From Rheinheimera sp. (GTDB lineage Bacteria; Pseudomonadota; Gammaproteobacteria; Enterobacterales; Alteromonadaceae): a stretch of DNA of 35,577 nt. Under the pieces are notes generated by a model. The model did not search any database, was not told the origin of the DNA, and worked only from the letters and a program-made list of their open reading frames with translations. Shown here in pieces: positions 30,195-35,577 of this stretch. Position 1 is the stretch's first letter; each line of letters starts with the position of its first letter. A program made the position numbers and the translations under genes. The DNA is taken from NCBI GenBank assembly GCA_003482455.1, contig DMYW01000060.1, positions 1-35,577 on the forward strand, read 5' to 3'.

Positions 30195-32116
30195 TATTTC
30201 GTTTGTCCCGATTTTTCTATCAATAACAACTTACCACGACGATATTGCGCCAGCGTTAATTGCCGCTGAATGCTCACGCCGTCTTTCAGACGCAAACTGC
30301 CGGTCAAACCGTTGTAAGCCAGCAGCGGAAATTGTTTTTGCTGCTGCAAATGCTGAATTAACGACAAGGCATCAAACCCCATCGCAAACAACCGTTGGAT
30401 GGTTTCGTCTTGCTCAGGGAAGGCTTGGTCGTATTCGGCGCGCAGCGGCGTTGCTGTGCTTGCTTGCGGCAGTAACCACGGCATTTCGGTCATGGTCAGG
30501 CCGGCTAAATCGCGCTGGTCATTTTTATCGACTTTTAAACTGTGGCTGCGCGAGCTGGTGTAAATCGGTATGCCTTTGCTGCCGGGGCTTACCGTCACAT
30601 CGATAAAGGGTTTGAACATGCGAGTTTGCACCGGATCGGCGATCAAATAAATCGCGTCGATATCGCTGCGGCTATGTTCTTCAGCTTGCACATTCTGGCC
30701 GGTTAAGCGGTTCATCTCGGTGATCCGCTCTTGGCTGGCGGCAGTTTCTAAAAACTGTTTAATCAAACCTTGCAACTGGTCTTGGCTGGCGAAACTGTAG
30801 GTCTCCACCGTTTTGCCGGTGCGTTGTTGCCATTGTTGCTGAAAGTGTTGCGCCATCCGTTGGTGGATTGGGTTCATGCCGTAAATCAGCACTGGATGGT
30901 CAAATTGGCGTTGTTGGAAAAACTGCAGCATTTGCTGCGCTTCGTCTTCCCACGCCAAGGCGAAATAGAATTGATCCGGTTTGGCCGCTTGTTCGCCCTT
31001 GTTGTTTAAAAACAGCGTTGGCCAGCCCCAGCTTGGTAATGTTTGAACTTTGTCGATGTCTTCTTTGAGCAGTGGGCCGACCACAAATTCGACATTGCCC
31101 GCGGTGAGCTGGGCTTGCAGGTCAGCGGCTGGCAAACTCGAATCGACAAATACTAAGGTTTGGTCTTTTTTCGCTGCGGCTATCATGCCGAGCTGCACCG
31201 ATTGGCCCAAGCTTTTGTATTGCCCAGACAGCGGCAGTAACACGCCAATACGTTTGGGCTGAAACGCAGGCGTTTGCGACAGCGCTTTGATATCTGCAGG
31301 CATGTCGCTCATTGCCGGCATTTCCGGGTGGCGTTGTTGCCAATCACCGAGGGCTTGTTGCATTGAGGTCGGGTCACCCGCAAAAGTTTGAGCGATCTGT
31401 AACAGTTCCAACCAAGCTTGAGCGCGCGGATGTTCTGGTGTACCGATTTCGGCGACTTCTGCGCCAGACAGTTGCACTAACTGTTGCCACAGCTGCTCAC
31501 GGTGCGCGCCATCTTGGGTGTTGTTTCCCAGCAAAATATCCATTTGCATCAACCAGTTCAGCGCTTCAATGCCATTTTGCAGGCCATGATAATGTTGCAC
31601 GGCTAAGGCACAAAAGGCAGCGCGATCGGCTTCTGGTACATCAGCCAGTCGCATCGATGCCAGCAGTTGACTGGTGGCTTTGCTTTGCTTGGCCGTCACC
31701 AATGCTTGCAACAGTACTAACTGATTCGGCTGACGAATTTCGGCAAAGCTAGAGTCACGCAATTGGTAACTGATGGCCAGCGCGCGATTGGCGTCGGTGG
31801 TTAAGTGGTCTTTGGCTTGCTGCAGTAGCGCTTGTTGGCTGGATAGATCTTGCTGCTCGGGTGTCAATTCTTCAACCGCGGGGGCTTGCGCTTCGCTCGC
31901 CAGCTCAGCGCTGACGTCGGTTGTGCTAGTCACACCATCGGTCAATGGAAAGCTTTCCGCGGTCTCTTCGGCTGGTGCAGTGACCGTAGGTTTGGGCTTT
32001 ATGTCGTTCACCGGCGCCGTGTGGCTCGGTGTCGTCGACGTGTTGGCACAACCCACAAGCCAAGTCGCTTGGAGCATCATCACAAGAGGCAGAGTTTTGA
32101 ATTTGCTGGTTTTCAC
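30194..32116 (-). CDS. lpoA: Penicillin-binding protein activator LpoA
   Basis: A 640-aa outer-membrane lipoprotein that activates the transpeptidase of PBP1A in peptidoglycan synthesis (E. coli LpoA is 678 aa). A short signal ends in the lipobox VGC with Cys23. A low-complexity Thr/Pro/Glu/Ala linker follows (about 25-85), then an N-terminal TPR-like helical domain (about 90-290), then a periplasmic-binding-protein-like domain (RIGVLLPLSGQYKSLGQSVQ, residues about 300-620). The GTG at 32116 starts right at the signal peptide; no strong ribosome binding site is seen, and an upstream in-frame ATG (32212) would add 32 residues that overlap the divergent promoter. Heads the lpoA-yraN-diaA-dolP operon, divergent from rsmI. 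Confidence 0.94.
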   Translation of the reverse strand: MKTSKFKTLPLVMMLQATWLVGCANTSTTPSHTAPVNDIKPKPTVTAPAEETAESFPLTDGVTSTTDVSAELASEAQAPAVEELTPEQQDLSSQQALLQQAKDHLTTDANRALAISYQLRDSSFAEIRQPNQLVLLQALVTAKQSKATSQLLASMRLADVPEADRAAFCALAVQHYHGLQNGIEALNWLMQMDILLGNNTQDGAHREQLWQQLVQLSGAEVAEIGTPEHPRAQAWLELLQIAQTFAGDPTSMQQALGDWQQRHPEMPAMSDMPADIKALSQTPAFQPKRIGVLLPLSGQYKSLGQSVQLGMIAAAKKDQTLVFVDSSLPAADLQAQLTAGNVEFVVGPLLKEDIDKVQTLPSWGWPTLFLNNKGEQAAKPDQFYFALAWEDEAQQMLQFFQQRQFDHPVLIYGMNPIHQRMAQHFQQQWQQRTGKTVETYSFASQDQLQGLIKQFLETAASQERITEMNRLTGQNVQAEEHSRSDIDAIYLIADPVQTRMFKPFIDVTVSPGSKGIPIYTSSRSHSLKVDKNDQRDLAGLTMTEMPWLLPQASTATPLRAEYDQAFPEQDETIQRLFAMGFDALSLIQHLQQQKQFPLLAYNGLTGSLRLKDGVSIQRQLTLAQYRRGKLLLIEKSGQTK

Positions 32117-32232
32117 AATGCGAAGGTACAATGGCCAAAGACAAGTTGGCGGTAGTGTATACCAATTCAACCGCTTATTCACCCCGCTTGCCGGAGCACT
32201 CCGGCACTCCATCGACAGACATAGGTTGTTTT

Positions 32233-33084
32233 ATGCAAACGCAAGCCGGCACTTTATACATAGTGGCAACGCCAATTGGCCATTTAGACGATATCAGCGC
32301 ACGGGCGATTGCAGTGCTGGGTTCTGTCAAATATGTGGCTGCCGAAGATACGCGGCACAGCGGCAAACTGATGGCGCATTTGGGCTTGTCGGTGCATTTT
32401 TTGTCCTTGCATGATCACAACGAAAAACAACGCGCGGCCAGCTTGCTGCAAAAACTGCAAGCGGGTGATGACGTCGCGTTGGTGTCCGATGCCGGCACGC
32501 CGCTGATCTCAGACCCTGGGTATGCCTTTGTCCGCTTGTGTCGCGATGCCGGTATAAAAATTGTGCCGGTGCCAGGGCCTTGTGCGCTGATCACCGCGTT
32601 GTGCTGCGCGGGTTTACCGACCGACAAATTTCATTTTATTGGCTTTTTGCCGGCGAAAAGTAATCAGCGCCAACAAGTGCTGCGCGACATTCCAAACGGC
32701 GTTGGGACCTTGATTTGTTATGAAGCGGCGCGGCGTATTCACGACACCTTGCAGGATGTAGTGGCCGTGTATGGCCCTGATCGCGAATTGGTGCTGGCCA
32801 AAGAGCTGACCAAAACCTTTGAGGCCTTTGTGCCTGGTACCGCCGCGCAAATCATCGCTTGGTTGGATGAAGATCCGCAGCGCTGCCAAGGCGAGATGGT
32901 GCTGATGATAGCGCCAGAAGTTGCCAAAGCGGATGATGAAATTCCTGCGGCGGCACTGCGCACCTTACAACTGTTAATGGCCGAATTACCGCTGAAAAAA
33001 GCCGCAGCATTAACAGCTGAAATTCACGATTTAAAGAAAAACGCCTTGTATAAAGTGGGCTTAACGCTCGATCCACAGGCGTAA
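32233..33084 (+). CDS. rsmI: 16S rRNA (cytidine-1402-2'-O)-methyltransferase RsmI
   Basis: A 283-aa SAM-dependent methyltransferase (E. coli RsmI 286 aa) that methylates the 2'-O of C1402 in the ribosomal P site. The tetrapyrrole-methylase-like motifs are clear: LYIVATPIGHLDDISARAI, VAAEDTRHSGKLMAHLG, VALVSDAGTPLISDPGY, VPVPGPCALITALCCAGLPTD approximately at residues 112-132, FIGFLPAK and CYEAARRI. The ATG at 32233 is chosen because homology begins there; an AGG lies upstream. It diverges from lpoA, as in other Gammaproteobacteria. Confidence 0.96.
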   Translation: MQTQAGTLYIVATPIGHLDDISARAIAVLGSVKYVAAEDTRHSGKLMAHLGLSVHFLSLHDHNEKQRAASLLQKLQAGDDVALVSDAGTPLISDPGYAFVRLCRDAGIKIVPVPGPCALITALCCAGLPTDKFHFIGFLPAKSNQRQQVLRDIPNGVGTLICYEAARRIHDTLQDVVAVYGPDRELVLAKELTKTFEAFVPGTAAQIIAWLDEDPQRCQGEMVLMIAPEVAKADDEIPAAALRTLQLLMAELPLKKAAALTAEIHDLKKNALYKVGLTLDPQA

Positions 33085-33337
33085 TTTCGACCCTTCCGTT
33101 TGGCTGGGTGCTGCCCACTATGCTGACAGCACTAGCTGAATCCTCCCTGCCGTGCCTGCGTTTCGCCATACGAAGTGGGTGCGGGCAAGTGTTATTGTCT
33201 TTTTGTCATCTGATCATACTGTCGCTTGCGGATACAGGTATATAACGCATCCGCGACATCGCGCTAACCGGGAATTGTTGCCTTGCTGAAATTTTGTTAG
33301 GGTTTTGTTTTACTTTAACGTCACAAGGATCGTTGTC

Positions 33338-35577
33338 GTGTTAGACATGGCTGTTGTTACTCCGTTAGACCTAGACAAATCACTGCAATCTCTGATCGAT
33401 GCGGATCAGTTTCAGCACGCACTGCAGCTTGCTGAGCGCCATTGGGGGCCATGGGCCCACTGGCGTGAACCGGCGCAGCTAAAAATTGCCATTGAACTTT
33501 TAATGCATATTGGCAACGAGCGCGCAGGCTCGGCGCTGGCGCTGCGCGCTTGGCGTCGTTTTCCTAACGATGCGGATTTTTGTCAGTATTATTTGTTTCA
33601 TCGCTTAGAAACGCGTGGCTTGATTGTGATGGAGCGCGAGCTGCAGCGGCTGCGCTCGGTTCACGCGCAAGGCAAATATGGCGACACCGACAATATTCTC
33701 AGTGACGCTGTGATTGCGCTGGAGCGAAAAGATCTGCCGCACGCCGAATTACTGATTGACCAAGCGCTGCAAAAACACCCCGATTATTTGTGGGCGCAAC
33801 GCTTAAAAGTGGCGTTACTGGATGTCAAAGAACAACGTGACGAGTATCTAGCCCAAGCCAAAGCTTTGTATGACGCGCGGCAGAATCTGGCGACATTAAA
33901 CCTGTACGTGGCAGCGCTGCGCAAAAACAACCAGCTCAGTCTAGCTCGTGACGTGCTGTGGGCGCATTGCCCGAAGATCCAGTCGTGCCGGCCTTGGCGG
34001 CAATTGATGAATTTATGCCTCAAATTGCATGACTTCGAAGGCCTAGCCCGCGCGTTTGACGCCTACCAACAGCAGGTGCTTTCGGCCGACCGCGACGAGC
34101 TACACGGCCAAGCCATCACGCGGATGCGCCTGTTGCTGAATCAAGGTGACATAGCTGGGGCGATCCAGGCGCTCGAGTCGGCCCGCGGCAGTTATGCTAA
34201 GTACTTGATCGAGAATTTAAAACAAGCCAGCGCCGCCGATGTGCAGCCGGTGCAATTGCCGGTCCCGCACGAAATTCAAGAACATTTGACCTGTGCGCCT
34301 GCCACCATGACAGCGCTGTGTCGCTATTTTGGTTATGAAGTCAAACAACGCGACATCATTCAAGCCATTTGTTTTGACGGCACGCCTGAGCTACTGGAGC
34401 GCCGTTGGTTGACCAACCATGGTTTTAGCTACATCGAGCGCCAGTTAACACCCGAACTTTGTTATCAGCTGATTGATGCCAAGCTGCCGTTTGCGTTTGT
34501 CACCACTGGCGGTATGGGCTCGCACTTGCAAGCGGTGATTGGTTATCACAAGGCGCTGGGGGTTGCGCTGCTGATGGACCCAAGCATTGATGTACCGGTG
34601 GAATATCTGCTGAAAGAAGGTCTGGAAGCCGAAGCCGCGGCGTGTGCGCGGGCGCTGATTTTTGTGCCCAATGACCAAGCGCACCGGCTAGAACCTTTCC
34701 AAGCGCCGGATGTGGCGATGTTTGCGTTGTGGGACCAATTTAGCGAAGCGCGCAGCAATCGTGACGTGCTTGGCATGCAACACACAGCGCAACAGTTTGC
34801 TGAGCAGTATCCACATGAGCTGATGAGCCAGTTAGTTGCCCGGGCGATGGCGATTGAATTGGAAGATGAAGTGGCGATTGAGCAGGTCACACAGCAGCTG
34901 TTGCAGCAATATCCGGATTCAGTGCCTTGGCGTTTGTCGCAAATGCAAAGTTATTTGAATCAAGGGCATCTAGCCAAAGCGGTCGAGTATTTACAGCAAG
35001 AGCTGGCGGTGCGGCCGCATTATGAACTGCGTTTGCGCTTGTTCCGACTGATTTACAATTTGCAGCCGTATCAAACGTTAGCCGCCGAGATCCGCCGGGA
35101 AATGGAGCGCTATGGCAGTTATCAAGCGGCTGTCTATCAACAGTTGGCGCACCATGATTGGCACTTGAAAAACTACGAAAGCGCCACTCGCCATTATTAT
35201 ATTGCCTGTTGTTTGGACGATACCAACACGGATAATTTCCAAAGTTATTTCCGTGCTTGTCGCTTTTTAAAACGCACCGAACAAGGCATGGCGTTGGCGA
35301 AACAGCATTTTGACAAATACGCCAAGCGCTCTGATCAACCGGCGCGATTGTTGTTTAGTTTGTATGAACAACAAACGCAATACAGCCAAGCGATGGCGGT
35401 GCTGGAACAAGCGCTGAGCTTTAGGCCGGATGACATAGCGCTGTTGGAATTTGCGTTAAGCGAATATCTCAATCAGTCGCAGTTAGACGCATTTTCCAAG
35501 CATTTAGCGCTGGCAGAAAGCCGTTTGCCGGCGACCCGCTATCAATATTGGCTCGGACGGCGCGCTGAGTGGGATGG
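33338..35577 (+). CDS. Large TPR protein with embedded C39-like cysteine peptidase domain (3' end outside window)
   Basis: An open frame of at least 746 codons without a stop. The GTG at 33338 has AAGGA eight bases upstream. Residues about 1-300 and 450-746 are helical, TPR-like repeats. Between them (about 310-435) sits a C39-like papain-fold domain: LTCAPATMTALCRYFGYEVK with the nucleophile Cys319, then GGMGSHLQAVIGYHK with His396 and LLMDPS with Asp414, so the Cys-His-Asp triad appears complete. No signal peptide or membrane helix is visible, so the protein is probably cytoplasmic. C39 domains usually cut double-Gly leaders in bacteriocin exporters, but no ABC transporter or precursor is seen here. 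The function is unknown. Confidence 0.82.
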   Translation, partial: MLDMAVVTPLDLDKSLQSLIDADQFQHALQLAERHWGPWAHWREPAQLKIAIELLMHIGNERAGSALALRAWRRFPNDADFCQYYLFHRLETRGLIVMERELQRLRSVHAQGKYGDTDNILSDAVIALERKDLPHAELLIDQALQKHPDYLWAQRLKVALLDVKEQRDEYLAQAKALYDARQNLATLNLYVAALRKNNQLSLARDVLWAHCPKIQSCRPWRQLMNLCLKLHDFEGLARAFDAYQQQVLSADRDELHGQAITRMRLLLNQGDIAGAIQALESARGSYAKYLIENLKQASAADVQPVQLPVPHEIQEHLTCAPATMTALCRYFGYEVKQRDIIQAICFDGTPELLERRWLTNHGFSYIERQLTPELCYQLIDAKLPFAFVTTGGMGSHLQAVIGYHKALGVALLMDPSIDVPVEYLLKEGLEAEAAACARALIFVPNDQAHRLEPFQAPDVAMFALWDQFSEARSNRDVLGMQHTAQQFAEQYPHELMSQLVARAMAIELEDEVAIEQVTQQLLQQYPDSVPWRLSQMQSYLNQGHLAKAVEYLQQELAVRPHYELRLRLFRLIYNLQPYQTLAAEIRREMERYGSYQAAVYQQLAHHDWHLKNYESATRHYYIACCLDDTNTDNFQSYFRACRFLKRTEQGMALAKQHFDKYAKRSDQPARLLFSLYEQQTQYSQAMAVLEQALSFRPDDIALLEFALSEYLNQSQLDAFSKHLALAESRLPATRYQYWLGRRAEWD

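Noticed and set aside
33085..33337. RNase P RNA gene after rsmI
   Set aside because: rnpB lies here in some Gammaproteobacteria, but the gap is only about 250 bases and lacks the conserved RNase P core motifs on both strands.
1..35577. CRISPR array or insertion sequence
   Set aside because: No regularly spaced repeat-spacer series and no transposase or terminal inverted repeats were seen. The short tandem repeats found are intragenic or promoter-type.

Overview
The window comes from a gammaproteobacterial chromosome. The best guide is the block at the right end, where rsmI diverges from lpoA-yraN-diaA-dolP, the same order and polarity as in Escherichia coli and many marine Gammaproteobacteria. 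Glutamine-rich proteins, moderate GC and many sensory genes suggest the Rheinheimera/Alishewanella neighbourhood, but that assignment is inference. No rRNA, tRNA, CRISPR array, transposase or integrase was seen.

Left end (1-6330) is accessory in character. A 123-bp structured element occurs twice, at 7-129 and 2820-2942, and brackets a type IV (AbiE-like) toxin-antitoxin pair that has perfect palindromes in its promoter. Next come an ankyrin-repeat protein, a cytochrome b561-type membrane protein whose ribosome binding site lies inside a predicted hairpin, a membrane-anchored LuxR-type regulator preceded by 16-bp tandem repeats, and a type II RelE/HTH toxin-antitoxin pair.

Middle (6450-13700) holds a minus-strand cyanide-insensitive-type bd oxidase operon: a 54-aa membrane ORF, cydA, cydB and a 77-aa membrane ORF. 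A perfect FNR/ANR box lies upstream. A 7-TM histidine kinase and an NtrC-type sigma-54 activator diverge from it.

13700-19300 holds a TetR-adaptor-RND permease efflux operon with two TetR-type operators. It is bracketed by a direct repeat, because a decayed fragment of the NtrC-type gene lies on its far side. That fragment is about 90% identical to its parent in one half and over 99% identical in the other.

19300-28600 is mostly signalling: a Cache-GGDEF protein with a degenerate active site, a chemoreceptor almost without a periplasmic domain, a periplasmic-TPR histidine kinase, and a CHASE-PAS histidine kinase translationally coupled to a DUF599 membrane protein. pyrC lies among them. The right end (28690-35577) is the conserved envelope/replication block, followed by a large TPR protein with an embedded C39-like cysteine peptidase domain that runs off the window.
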